NCBI GenBank assembly: GCA_903844645.1
Contig: CAIMUP010000013.1
Span: forward strand, 65,428-126,147
DNA length: 60,720 bases
Direction: 5' to 3'
Source: an uncultured Bacteroidota bacterium
GTDB taxonomy: Bacteria > Bacteroidota > Bacteroidia > AKYH767-A > JABDAW01
The translations under genes were made by a program, and so were the position numbers. Below the pieces are notes generated by a model. It made no database searches. It had not been told where the DNA came from and was given only the letters and a program-made list of their open reading frames with translations. The stretch's first letter is position 1. Each line of letters begins with the position of its first letter. Shown here one piece after another: positions 10,801-19,213 of this stretch.

Positions 10801-12968
10801 ATAGATTGCTGATGAATATCGCCTACCAGACAAGAATTTGCAATAACTAAAGGGAAGTTAGGGGCATTGTGATAGGTGTTGGGAGCGTTCGTGCTTATTG
10901 CAAATCCGACAGGACCGGCAGCATGTGCAAAAAAGGTCATTATTGATACACCGCTGTCAATTCGGTTTTGTAGTTCTATAGAAGTATTGATTTGGATAAG
11001 TTGGGTGGAGGTCTCAGGATAGGTTGTAACATGCCCACCATACAAAGGTGCTTCAATGGTTGCCTGATACACATTTAACATTCCTTTTATCGAAGTTAAT
11101 AACCCTCCAGGTCCGTCATCACCACCACCGAAATGCAAAACTTGTTTCATCCATTCTCCCGGCTGATTAGCTTCATACATCATAACTTTAGAAAGATAGT
11201 TAGATACATCTGCTCCTGATTGAGCTGCTAATCTTCCGGTAGGAAGGGCGGGATCAAAAACAGTATTATTGACAATCCGAGCAGTAAATAAATTATCCAC
11301 AGCAGGATTCCCAAAAGTAGGAACCAGAGTGCGTGCAAATGCTGATGGATCATTCCGCCCAAAAGTCGCATAAAGCCCTTTGCCCAAAAGAAATAAATAT
11401 TGAGGAGTCTTCCAATTGACTAAAGTGTACGCACAGAAATTCCTTATTGCCAGCGGATGCTTTTGAATTCCCCAGGCAAACTGATTGTACAGTTCATCAA
11501 CATCAACAACGCATGGATGTTCGCCATGCAATTTGCGATAATCGTAATAAACATCAGCTTGTGTCCGCAAGCTGATATGAGTAACTATCAGGAATGCAGA
11601 ATCAGTTTTTTGATTCTTCCCTACGTAATTAAAATTATGGAATTGCGCATTATTAATCGTATTGATAGGAGCAATAGCTGTTACGGTTTGAAAATTTGCA
11701 TCGCTCGTAATGTAACAAGTTTTGTTACCAGCATCCTTTGGCACAAGTCCATTGAGAATGCCCGCAGAATTCACCATTGAAACCCTTCTCCCATTGGTAA
11801 GATCATACAATACAATATTGCCAGCAGTGCTAAAGCCGCTAAGTTTTAAATAATAGACCGAATCGTTGGTAAGAGCATCCGGAAGAAAGAAAGTGTAGGT
11901 AGTGGGATTCCCCTCCCCGTTAAAGTCTAAGGTATGCGGATAAGTGAAAGAATAATAAAATACCGATTGAGATTCATCATTCCCCGCTTGCCCTAAATCA
12001 ACAGAGTTAGTGGTGATACTATTGCTTGTATTAATATTCCCATTAGGAATAATAAAATCCCATCGGAAGAAAGTATATCCTTTGTAGGTCGTGTCCTTCA
12101 GCAATTGATTATTAAATAAAACGCTGGTTCGCTGATTTTGCGAATAAAGATAATGATCTCCTCTTGCTGCCATCGCCATATTTATCTTTCCATCCGGTCC
12201 ACTGCCATATTTATTTGGAGCATTGAAAGTGTAAATAATATGATCGTTTTTGCTGATTCTTTTACTGCAATATCCTTCTCCTGAAGTATAATCAGGATCA
12301 AAACTATCACTGCCAATATCCTTTGCAAAGTTATAGCCGTCTGGCGTAGCTGGGTCGGCATATTGCTGAAACAACTCCCGCTGAAAATAAGGAATAGGAG
12401 AATGGATGGAGAAATTCGTATTGCTTTGTTCCGCCATTGGCTTGCCAAATAATTGCGGGGAAGAGGTGGGCAACCAAGTCAGGAAATACACCGCCGTATC
12501 GGTGTATAAACTATATCTGATATTAGGCTGCGCATTCACATCGGGCGTTGAATTATCATCCACATACAACGCCGAATCTAATTGCCCATCATTACCCTTT
12601 CCGTAGAACTCGATGTATTCAGCAGAATTCAGCGGTGCATTAGAGCAATTCGGGATATACAAAGGTTGTTCGACGCCATTATGAAATATCTGGAATCTGT
12701 TGCCGGGGATGGTGCTTACCGGTATATTCGAGGATGATAAAGTGGAGTAGGGGATATGGTAAATTCCTTCCTTCGTGATTTTTATTTTAAAGTATTGCTG
12801 GTCAGAAAATGCTTGGTTCGAGGTAAAATTAATCCATGAATTATAAGGATAATATCCCGTAACTATTTGAGAACTTTTGGCATGTCCCTGCAAAGGTGGT
12901 TGCACGCGTTGGCAATAGACATGCAAAGCAAGAATTAAGAAACACGAAGCAAGAATTAATCTTTTCAT
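7812..12968 (-). CDS. porU2: C25 (gingipain-type) peptidase, PorU2-like T9SS sortase
   Basis: A 1,718-aa secreted protein. The signal peptide ends near residue 19 (LHVYCQ). A beta-rich N-terminal region runs to about residue 450. A peptidase C25 domain spans about 458-815, with the catalytic His in FFAHAAGP (His682) and Cys in IANSCLVG (Cys713). CARDB/Ig-like beta modules follow. The last 100 residues are a FlgD-like/T9SS C-terminal domain starting NYPNPF. PorU is the T9SS signal peptidase/transpeptidase, usually about 1,100-1,300 aa; the longer PorU2-type forms with a FlgD-like end fit better. The start overlaps the stop of the upstream PorV-like gene by 4 bases, so the two are co-transcribed and translationally coupled, matching the PorU-PorV partnership on the cell surface. 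The catalytic pair is clear; sortase activity is inferred. Confidence 0.85.
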   Translation of the reverse strand: MKRLILASCFLILALHVYCQRVQPPLQGHAKSSQIVTGYYPYNSWINFTSNQAFSDQQYFKIKITKEGIYHIPYSTLSSSNIPVSTIPGNRFQIFHNGVEQPLYIPNCSNAPLNSAEYIEFYGKGNDGQLDSALYVDDNSTPDVNAQPNIRYSLYTDTAVYFLTWLPTSSPQLFGKPMAEQSNTNFSIHSPIPYFQRELFQQYADPATPDGYNFAKDIGSDSFDPDYTSGEGYCSKRISKNDHIIYTFNAPNKYGSGPDGKINMAMAARGDHYLYSQNQRTSVLFNNQLLKDTTYKGYTFFRWDFIIPNGNINTSNSITTNSVDLGQAGNDESQSVFYYSFTYPHTLDFNGEGNPTTYTFFLPDALTNDSVYYLKLSGFSTAGNIVLYDLTNGRRVSMVNSAGILNGLVPKDAGNKTCYITSDANFQTVTAIAPINTINNAQFHNFNYVGKNQKTDSAFLIVTHISLRTQADVYYDYRKLHGEHPCVVDVDELYNQFAWGIQKHPLAIRNFCAYTLVNWKTPQYLFLLGKGLYATFGRNDPSAFARTLVPTFGNPAVDNLFTARIVNNTVFDPALPTGRLAAQSGADVSNYLSKVMMYEANQPGEWMKQVLHFGGGDDGPGGLLTSIKGMLNVYQATIEAPLYGGHVTTYPETSTQLIQINTSIELQNRIDSGVSIMTFFAHAAGPVGFAISTNAPNTYHNAPNFPLVIANSCLVGDIHQQSIGTSEQFVIDVNNSGQPTGAIAFLGPSTVGITTDLFPFTDLLYKQIAKINYGISIGKCIKATNDSFISNIGYKQVCTEMTLHGDPAVIITSPEKPDLIMTPQNISFDPVPVTSDMVNFKMNIFCTNIGRAIENDTFNIHIKRTYPTGIDSNYNITVPRCYYKDTFTLTLPVDQFNGVGINTFTVTLDSKDTIKESNEGNNVASTILFIQSNDINPVYPINYAIVPRKDSLILKACTSNPFAPSRAYDFQIDTTDAYNSPMKRSFQITQSGGVVSWANPYPYLKDSTVYYWRVSPHANYDSLFRWREFSFIYIPGKTGWSQAHFFQFKNDADTNVLYNKPKREWDFVTNVSGLQVLNQLNPGNNLPAYTLNNSGGEYVGCSTGLYLAVFDSLTLLPWNNAEHHLGEVNWYYSPTNRSNHCDRARPQNWFIFESQSTSSMNNLDNALMNLIPCGNYVMIFSNGPVDFHLLPISLKAEIFALGGHHITLLQTGQAYIFYAQKCHPTTAQEVFTPNPGNNTLITLNATMTGKWTNGTMNSTVIGPASHWTSLHWQQHPMEPIYTSKDSVYLRILGFNANTGHTDTIRDNIPPTTSDTSLTFINPSTYPFLELQAYLKDDILHTPPQMNRWQIYYDGVPDVALNPSKGYSFYKDPMTGGDTLRFSTHIENISNYPMSDSLHVSFFVYDQNRVRHNLKSQTKKIMAVGDTVVASVSYDSTQNFGGINSFWVEANPLNNPIEQYHYNNLGEIDFKVNKDVTNPILDVTFDGVHILNGEIVSAKPQIAIKLKDENKYLALNDTSLFQINMIDPASHRTRLYFESNSPVPLDHSRMGWTPANMPDNSFKIVINPVLQDGTYTLEVQAIDRSHNYSGANSYKISFEVINHESISEVLNYPNPFSTSTRFVFTLTGSEIPTYFKIQVMTITGHVVREIMLDELGPIHIGRNMTQYAWNGKDEYGDQLANGVYFYRIVTRLDGQTIDKLSTHADQWISHGIGKMYLMR

Positions 12969-14077
12969 TTGGTATGTTTATAGAAATCTAATTTCAAAGA
13001 AAACACATTGGAATACAAGCCTGCATCGGTGGCAGAATTATTCGCCCCCAAGCCATTAATATTTGTTAAAGCATAATCTATCGTCAGGTTCTTAATCTTG
13101 ATGCCGATGCCCATACTTGGTTGATAGATGCGCGATTTACTGCCATCGAAATCTTTTACCTGCTGGATATTCCCAACGCCCGCTCTCAAGAAAATGAAAT
13201 TATCATATCCCAATTCCAGACCTAAGTGCGGATCTATGCTGACCGGATTATTGCTCACCAAAACATTCCGCTGTCCATCGAAAGTAACATCCATATCCAG
13301 CTCGGGAAGCGCGGAAAATTTGCGATAAACGGTAATGCTCCGTCCGATACCCAACAACACTTTCGGAAGCGTAACTTCCAAGGAATTACTCGGAATTTCA
13401 TTACCCGTAATCTTAAAAACATCTGCCAAGGCATCGGTATTAAACGACCAGGCATTGAAGGTTGAGGTAACATCTTTCACCATCGCCCCGAGCTTCCAAT
13501 TCCCCTTCTGATACTGCATTCCGGCATCCACACCGAAGCCCCAAGCATTGGCATAGGAACCTACATTGCGATACATAATCTTCACACTTCCGCCATAAGT
13601 CAAACCGACATATTTCGACTTCCGTGCATACGAAAACAGGAACGCATAATCGGCTGCCGAGAACGATGAAATCCGATCGTAATTCACGTTGCCATCGGCA
13701 TCAATCAATTGCGTCGTATCCGGAATATCATCCACCCCAAATCGTATCAATGAAAACGCGATGACAGCCGTTTTATCTATCGGTGCAGCCACGCAGCCAT
13801 AGTCATATTTCCCGATGCCCGCAAAGTATTCCGAGTGCATCGCCGCCACCTGCATATTGCCTTGGATATTGGTCAAGCCGGCAGGATTCCAGAAGCCCGA
13901 AGTAGCATCGCCGGTACTTGCGATCACACTGTTCGACATGCCCAAAGCCCGCGCCCCAACGCCGATGGAGAGAAATTCATTACTATATTTAGGAGCCTGC
14001 CCCAGCACCAGTATCGGCATATTAAATAGCAGCAGCATCGCCATCCCAATCCTCATTATTTTTGTTTTGTTTTTCAT
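12965..14077 (-). CDS. PorV/PorQ family outer membrane barrel protein (T9SS)
   Basis: The open frame extends to 14182, but I choose ATG at 14077 because the next residues (MKNKTKIMRIGMAMLLLFN) form a proper signal peptide ending in VLGQ; the 35 extra residues upstream are not signal-like. The mature start 'GVGARALGMSNSVIASTGD' followed by 'FWNPAGL' is the hallmark of the PorV/PorQ branch of FadL-like barrels. The remainder is amphipathic beta strand, ending in an aromatic-poor strand at LDFYKHTK. PorV shuttles T9SS cargo from the translocon to the PorU sortase; the neighbouring C25 peptidase, overlapping by 4 bases, fits this. Family sure; PorV rather than PorQ is inferred from the neighbour. 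Confidence 0.85.
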   Translation of the reverse strand: MKNKTKIMRIGMAMLLLFNMPILVLGQAPKYSNEFLSIGVGARALGMSNSVIASTGDATSGFWNPAGLTNIQGNMQVAAMHSEYFAGIGKYDYGCVAAPIDKTAVIAFSLIRFGVDDIPDTTQLIDADGNVNYDRISSFSAADYAFLFSYARKSKYVGLTYGGSVKIMYRNVGSYANAWGFGVDAGMQYQKGNWKLGAMVKDVTSTFNAWSFNTDALADVFKITGNEIPSNSLEVTLPKVLLGIGRSITVYRKFSALPELDMDVTFDGQRNVLVSNNPVSIDPHLGLELGYDNFIFLRAGVGNIQQVKDFDGSKSRIYQPSMGIGIKIKNLTIDYALTNINGLGANNSATDAGLYSNVFSLKLDFYKHTK

Positions 14078-14186
14078 TCTGTTTGTTTTTATTTCCACCC
14101 TTAACGCAATTCCATTTCTTTTGTTTTGAACGATTTTACACCTTAATATACTACCTTCTCCAAGCCCCGATTTTTCTTTCAAGCCT

Positions 14187-14194
14187 CAAAATTA
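14187..14194 (-). promoter_or_regulatory. -7 box for the porV-porU2 operon
   Basis: The minus strand reads TAATTTTG, matching TAnnTTTG, 110 bases upstream of the chosen start at 14077. Array B lies directly behind it. Confidence 0.45.
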
Positions 14195-14258
14195 CGGAAT
14201 CTTCGCGAAATGAACAAATTTATTTTGTTTTAGGGTAGGGAATTAAGCATCAATTTTC

Positions 14259-14560
14259 GGAACTAATAGTCCATAAATCGGAACGATAAGTCCTCAATTT
14301 GCGATAATCATCTCACGAATCGGTTTAAACATCTCACGAATCAGTTCAAACATCTCACGAATGCTTACAAACATCTCACGAATCGGTTTAAACATCTCAC
14401 GAATCGGTTCAAACATCTCACGAATGCTTACAAACATCTCACGAATCAGTTCAAACATCTCACGAATGCTTACAAACATCTCACGAATCGGTTCAAACAT
14501 CTCACGAATGCTTACAAACATTCGTCGTTTTGCGTCAAACATTCGACGTTTGCTTGCAAA
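14259..14560. repeat. 21-bp tandem array B (12 units plus related 21-bp units)
   Basis: From 14309 twelve 21-bp units follow each other. The core CATCTCACGAATCGG alternates irregularly with CATCTCACGAATGCT; the last two (14519, 14540) change to CATTCGTCGTTTTGC and CATTCGACGTTTGC. Two looser 21-bp units starting GGAAC (14259, 14280) precede them, separated by 8 bases. The array fills the divergent region between the porV operon (minus) and the GT-C/pssA/purS genes (plus). Translations of the array (14294-14542 minus, 14361-14603 plus) are spurious. In the rest of gap 14078-14714 I see only the -7 box at 14187. Confidence 0.95.
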
Positions 14561-14714
14561 TGGAGAGGGTTTTGCAACTGTACCTTTTCAGAAGATAGTA
14601 TAAAAATTAGTGGATTATTAAAATCGGAATTGAATTTCTGAAGTTTTGACCCCTCTGAGGCATCGGAATCGAAACTCGCTTTCCTTTTTTAATTTTACCC
14701 CCTCAAATTTTACC

Positions 14715-16040
14715 ATGAAAACCTATTTTAAATCCTCTGCCGCCGCCATCGCTTTCCTCGTTTTTCTGAATATTATGTTCTGGTATTTCGGCTTTGCAGT
14801 AGGTAAAATTTATATCAAGGATTCTTATGAATACCTCTATCAGGTAGAAAATATAAAGGCAGGGAATTCTTGGTATTCTGGCGACATACGCCAACGATTT
14901 ATCATGGAATTGGTGAGCCAACGTCCGCCGATGTATGCAGCATTTCTTTTCGTAATAAAATCCCTCACCCCCAACGACCATTTTGCGCTCCTGATTCAGT
15001 GCTTTTTCGGGGTGCTGAATTTTTATTTGATACTAAAATTATTGGGAGAGTTGGGGATAAAAATAGCCTACCCCATCCTACTTTTTCTTCCGCTAATCTT
15101 CTTCCCGACACAGATGATTTATACCAACATGATCATGTCTGAATTGCTTTGTCAGGTTACGATTACGCTTGCTTTTTATTTTATAATTCTATTTTTGATA
15201 AAGCATAAAATCAGAGACCTGCTCTTCTTCCATATTTGCATCGCGCTGGCAATATTGACGAAGCCCGTTTGGTATTTATTCTGGATACCGATTGCGATTT
15301 TTATGGGATATTTATTGTGGAAGAAAAGGATAAAGATAATTCATACACTATTCGTTCTAATCCCCGTAGGAGTAGTGTTTTTCGTCTGTCTTCATAATTA
15401 TAATCAGACAGGATATTTTCATTATTCATCCATCAAAAGAACCAACATGGCGAACTATAATGTCTATCTTACTTTGATGCAAAATCATTCTCCCGCCGAA
15501 GCCGATAAAATCCTGGACGATGTTTATAAAGCCGCCGGCACAAAAGATAATTACAAGCAGTATTCCGAATATATCGAAGCCGGAAATTCAAGAATCATCA
15601 GAGAAAATCTCCCCGCCTATCTCTGGCTCGAAACGAAGGGAGTCTTTAATTTTTTTGTGGATCACGGACGCTTCGATATGTACTGTTTTTTTGCTGAGCC
15701 TACAACCGAAAATATGAACGGAGCAACGTATTATTTTTCTCGCGATGGAATAAAAGGAATGCAAGATTACCTTTCGCAATTTCCGCTTGGATTATTGATT
15801 TATCTCCCGATAATCACGTTGGTTAACCTCCTCATCGCGCTTTGTTTTCTACTCTTTTTATTTAATAACAAAGTCTCTTTTGAGGTGCGGATTACGGCAT
15901 TAATCTTTATCCTCTACCTCGCTCTTATCACAGGTCCTATAGGAGCATCCCGCTTTCGGATGCCCGTATATCCCATCTTATTATTTACTTTGCCCCTCGG
16001 AATTGCAACAATGAAACGAATCATAACAAGAAATAAATAA
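14715..16040 (+). CDS. GT-C family membrane glycosyltransferase (PMT/ArnT-like)
   Basis: The frame opens at 14646, but the first 23 residues are polar and lack a start context. ATG at 14715 gives MKTYFKSSAAAIAFLVF, a natural first membrane helix. The 441-aa product has about 11 membrane segments; an acidic, substrate-side loop after helix 1 (KDSYEYLYQVENI) and an RPPMYAAF motif near residue 70 are typical of GT39/PMT-like enzymes. A large extracytoplasmic loop occupies about residues 250-355. It is followed by pssA after 6 bases, so they probably form an operon with purS. Specific sugar and acceptor are unknown. Confidence 0.8.
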   Translation: MKTYFKSSAAAIAFLVFLNIMFWYFGFAVGKIYIKDSYEYLYQVENIKAGNSWYSGDIRQRFIMELVSQRPPMYAAFLFVIKSLTPNDHFALLIQCFFGVLNFYLILKLLGELGIKIAYPILLFLPLIFFPTQMIYTNMIMSELLCQVTITLAFYFIILFLIKHKIRDLLFFHICIALAILTKPVWYLFWIPIAIFMGYLLWKKRIKIIHTLFVLIPVGVVFFVCLHNYNQTGYFHYSSIKRTNMANYNVYLTLMQNHSPAEADKILDDVYKAAGTKDNYKQYSEYIEAGNSRIIRENLPAYLWLETKGVFNFFVDHGRFDMYCFFAEPTTENMNGATYYFSRDGIKGMQDYLSQFPLGLLIYLPIITLVNLLIALCFLLFLFNNKVSFEVRITALIFILYLALITGPIGASRFRMPVYPILLFTLPLGIATMKRIITRNK

Positions 16041-16046
16041 ACTATA

Positions 16047-16760
16047 ATGAAAAAACATATCCCAAATTTCCTCACCTTGATGAACCTATACTGCGGGTGT
16101 ATGGCTATTGGTAACGGGTACGAGAACCAATTGGACAATGTCGCCGTATTAATTTTCGCGGCTCTCATTTTTGATTATTTGGATGGCATGGTTGCCCGAA
16201 TGTTGCAGGTGCATTCCGAGATAGGCAAACAATTAGATTCTTTGGCTGATGTGGTAAGTTTCGGGGTGGTGCCTGGGGTTGTTGCATCAAGGTTAATGCT
16301 CAACGCACTTGAAACAACCCCTTCGCACGGGAATTATTTTGGGTATTTTCTTCTCGTTATTCCTTTCATCATCCCAATGTTTTCCGCCCTCCGTCTTGCA
16401 AAATTCAACATAGATACTCGCCAGTCCGATTCCTTCATTGGCGTCCCAACACCTGCAAACACAATGCTTTGGGTATCCTTGCCGCTCATTCTTTTACATG
16501 ATACTTATAATCTATCATCCATCATTCTAAACCCAAACTTCTTAATAGTACTTATTCTGCTAACCTCCTATTTACTCGTTGCCGAGATACCCTTATTCGC
16601 CCTCAAATTCAAGAACTTTGGTTGGGCAGATAACAAGATTCGGTTTATCTTTCTTGGCATAACGGCGGTGCTTATTTCTATTTTTCTTTATGCCGCCATC
16701 CCGCTAATTATTTTCCTTTATATAATTTTGTCGCTCTTAAATAATGTTAAATCAAAGTAA
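16047..16760 (+). CDS. pssA: CDP-diacylglycerol-serine O-phosphatidyltransferase
   Basis: A 237-aa membrane protein carrying the complete CDP-alcohol phosphotransferase signature: D43-x2-D46-G47-x2-A50-R51-x8-G60-x3-D64-x3-D68. It joins CDP-diacylglycerol and serine to give phosphatidylserine, the precursor of phosphatidylethanolamine, at the inner membrane. About 7 membrane segments and the length match the type II, membrane-bound PssA of Bacteroidota. The start MKKHIPNFLTLMNLYCG is typical of the family ('NxLTLxNLxxG'). It sits 6 bases after the GT-C gene and 6 before purS. Confidence 0.93.
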   Translation: MKKHIPNFLTLMNLYCGCMAIGNGYENQLDNVAVLIFAALIFDYLDGMVARMLQVHSEIGKQLDSLADVVSFGVVPGVVASRLMLNALETTPSHGNYFGYFLLVIPFIIPMFSALRLAKFNIDTRQSDSFIGVPTPANTMLWVSLPLILLHDTYNLSSIILNPNFLIVLILLTSYLLVAEIPLFALKFKNFGWADNKIRFIFLGITAVLISIFLYAAIPLIIFLYIILSLLNNVKSK

Positions 16761-16766
16761 ATTTTA

Positions 16767-17027
16767 ATGAAATATACAGCAGAAATCAACGTGATGCCTC
16801 TCAAGGCAATCTTAGACCCACAGGGCAAAGCAGTTAGCGGAAGTATGAAAAATCTTCACCTTCCCGAAATCCATGATGTGCGAATCGGCAAGCACATTTC
16901 ACTCGAAGTGGAAGCCGCCACAAAAGAAATCGCCACACAAAAAGTGGACGAAGCATGTCGCAAACTCTTAGCCAATCCTATCATGGAAAGTTATGAGTTT
17001 GAGATTTTGGAGAATGCGGCTGTTTGA
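16767..17027 (+). CDS. purS: Phosphoribosylformylglycinamidine synthase subunit PurS
   Basis: An 86-aa protein with the PurS pattern: N-terminal strand KYTAEINVMPLKAILDPQGKA, then 'SGSMKNLHLPEIHDVRIGKH' and the C-terminal 'NPIMESYEFEIL'. PurS is the small structural subunit of the PurSLQ complex, which converts FGAR to FGAM in purine synthesis. The length is normal. The stop codon lies inside the first 21-bp unit of array C, so the array begins within the last codons. purL and purQ are not in this window. Confidence 0.93.
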   Translation: MKYTAEINVMPLKAILDPQGKAVSGSMKNLHLPEIHDVRIGKHISLEVEAATKEIATQKVDEACRKLLANPIMESYEFEILENAAV

Positions 17028-17103
17028 CCCTAAGTTACCGCTGTTTGACTTCAAGTTACCGCTGTTTGACTACAAGTTGTGGCTCTTTGACTTCAAGTTG
17101 CCA
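17020..17103. repeat. 21-bp tandem array C (4 units)
   Basis: Four contiguous 21-bp units with core CTGTTTGACTTCAAGTT at 17020, 17041, 17062 and 17083. The first unit contains the last codons and stop of purS; the last provides the TTG that serves as a likely -33 element for tRNA-Gly. The same 21-bp period appears in the four other backbone arrays. Confidence 0.95.
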
Positions 17104-17130
17104 CAATTCGTTAATTTTTTATTAGTTTTG
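17098..17130 (+). promoter_or_regulatory. Promoter of tRNA-Gly
   Basis: TTG at 17098-17100 (inside array C), 22 bases of spacer, then TAGTTTTG at 17123-17130, a full TAnnTTTG match. The tRNA starts 13 bases after the box. Confidence 0.6.
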
Positions 17131-17143
17131 CCACACCAAAAAA

Positions 17144-17216
<73 letters not shown>

Positions 17217-17222
17217 CACAAA

Positions 17223-19145
17223 ATGAAGCCAACAACTAAAGTTCCTAAAAATTTTTCAAAACAAAATCAAAAGGTCAACAAACAATTCGTTGAGACCTTC
17301 CCCAAATGGATTCCGTTTGCCTTGATGGTTTTTACTTTTTTGCTTTATGGGAGAGCGATTTACAACGGTATTACCAATTTCGATGACGACTATTATATCG
17401 TGAATAACCCCTTCCTAAAAGACTTCAGTTGGAACGGTGTGAATGCGATATTTTCTTCTTTTTATCAAGCCAATTATCATCCCTTCACGACGCTGGTTTT
17501 TTTCTTTGAATATAATTGGTTTGGCGTGAATCCATTGCCGTATCATTTCTTGAATGTGATGCTGCATGTAGGGAATGTCTGGCTGGTATTTAAGTTTATT
17601 GATGGCTTGAGTGGGAGGCAATCAACGGCTATTGTGGCGGCTGTTTTATTCGCGATTCATCCCTTGCATGTCGAGTCAGTGGCATGGATTTCAGAGCTGA
17701 AAGATGTTCTTTATTCTTGTTTCTTTTTAATGTCATTGAATATCTATTTAAGATATATTAAATCAGGATTGTTGAAAGATTACGGAATATGTCTCGTGTT
17801 CTTTATCGCATCTTTATTTTCTAAATCGGCAGCCGTAACTTTGCCTATTCTCTTGATAGCAATTGATATTTATAAAGAAAGAAAATTCACAACAAAAACC
17901 ATCTTGGAGAAACTTCCATTCATCCTGCTTTCCTTGTTATTCGGGGTGTTGGCGATACTTGCTCAAAAGGCAGAAGGCACTGTAAATTCGATAACTACAT
18001 CCTATAATATTGTTACAAAATTATTTTTCCAGACCTCTGCGTTATCGTTTTATATCATTAGTTTCGTAGCTCCATTCAATCTTTCAGTCATGCACTATTA
18101 CCCTGTTTTGCATGGAGGGATATTGCCATTGCATTATTATTTATCATTCCCATTTACCCTAATTCTTATTTGGCTGATGATAAGAAAAAATTCGATGAGG
18201 AAAGAAATTATATTCGGAGTTTTCTTTTTTCTTATTGCTATTTCGGTGATGTTGCAAATTGTTTCGGTAGGCGGCTCTGCGCTTACTGCCGAGCGGTATT
18301 CGTATATCTCTTACATCGGTTTGTTTTTCATCATCGGGCAATGGATTACGAATATTGGAAATGTGCAAAGGAAGAATACTGTTATCGGAATCTTTTGTCT
18401 TTTTATTATCATTTTTTCTGGACAAACTTTTGCAAGGATAAGTGTTTGGAACAGCAGTGCTACTTTGATAGAAGATGTGATAGAACATAATCAGGATGTT
18501 TATTATGGGTATTGGATGCGGGGTAATTTAAGGAGGTCTCAAGATGATTTTCAAGGAGCATATAAAGATTATTCCAAGGCAATAGAATTAAGTCCGGAGG
18601 GGGATGATTCTTATTACAACAGAGGGAATGTTTTGGATAGATTGGGCGACCCTAAACTGGCTATTCAGGACTATAATAAAGCCATCCTATTGAACCCTAA
18701 ACTGGCGGATTCATACAATAACCGTGGCTGGACATATTTCGAAATTGGAAATGCAAAATCGGCAATAACAGATATTACCCAAGCCATTTCTATTAACCCC
18801 AAATATGTACGGGCATACAACAACCGGGGGTGGGTTTATTATAAATCAGGTGATGCGAAATCTGCGCTTCTTGATTTTGATAAAGCCATTGAATTGGATC
18901 CGAAATTCACTACTCCTTTTTATAATCGAGCGGCTCTGAAAACCGAACTAAAAGATTACAACGGAGCGATTGCGGACTACGCTAACTTATTAAACCTACA
19001 GCCGAAGAATCAGAATTTATTTATGAGTCTTGGCAGGGTTTATATAGAAATGAAAGATACCACAAACGCTTGCAATGCTTGGAAAAACGCTATTGTCCTT
19101 GGCAATAATGAGGCTAAGGAATTGGTGGATAAATTTTGTAGATAA
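17223..19145 (+). CDS. TMTC-like GT-C membrane protein with C-terminal TPRs
   Basis: A 640-aa protein. Residues about 28-415 hold roughly 10-11 membrane segments. The GT-C features are FDDDYYIVNNP (53-63) in the first outside loop and HPLHVESVAWISELKDVL (146-163), the signature of TMTC-like proteins. Residues about 435-640 form at least five TPR units (for example SYNNRGWTYFEIGNAKSAI). Eukaryotic TMTC proteins transfer O-mannose to proteins; the bacterial relatives are mostly untested. The start lies 6 bases after the tRNA-Gly, so it may be read through from the tRNA promoter. It converges with the next gene over a strong bidirectional terminator. Confidence 0.82.
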   Translation: MKPTTKVPKNFSKQNQKVNKQFVETFPKWIPFALMVFTFLLYGRAIYNGITNFDDDYYIVNNPFLKDFSWNGVNAIFSSFYQANYHPFTTLVFFFEYNWFGVNPLPYHFLNVMLHVGNVWLVFKFIDGLSGRQSTAIVAAVLFAIHPLHVESVAWISELKDVLYSCFFLMSLNIYLRYIKSGLLKDYGICLVFFIASLFSKSAAVTLPILLIAIDIYKERKFTTKTILEKLPFILLSLLFGVLAILAQKAEGTVNSITTSYNIVTKLFFQTSALSFYIISFVAPFNLSVMHYYPVLHGGILPLHYYLSFPFTLILIWLMIRKNSMRKEIIFGVFFFLIAISVMLQIVSVGGSALTAERYSYISYIGLFFIIGQWITNIGNVQRKNTVIGIFCLFIIIFSGQTFARISVWNSSATLIEDVIEHNQDVYYGYWMRGNLRRSQDDFQGAYKDYSKAIELSPEGDDSYYNRGNVLDRLGDPKLAIQDYNKAILLNPKLADSYNNRGWTYFEIGNAKSAITDITQAISINPKYVRAYNNRGWVYYKSGDAKSALLDFDKAIELDPKFTTPFYNRAALKTELKDYNGAIADYANLLNLQPKNQNLFMSLGRVYIEMKDTTNACNAWKNAIVLGNNEAKELVDKFCR

Positions 19146-19156
19146 AATATATCATG

Positions 19157-19197
19157 GAATACAAAAAGCGGTACACTTTGTACCGCTTTTTGTATTC
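19157..19197. terminator. Bidirectional rho-independent terminator
   Basis: A perfect 18-bp stem (19157-19174 with 19180-19197) and 5-base loop ACTTT. The stem contains AAAAAGCGG...CCGCTTTTT, so transcripts in either direction end in a GC stem plus U-run. It separates the convergent genes ending at 19145 and 19214. Confidence 0.93.
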
Positions 19198-19213
19198 TTA
19201 ATTTTAAAAGAAA

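Noticed and set aside
14294-14603. Open frames through array B
   Set aside because: Same 21-bp artefact; products such as IREMF repeats are not known proteins.
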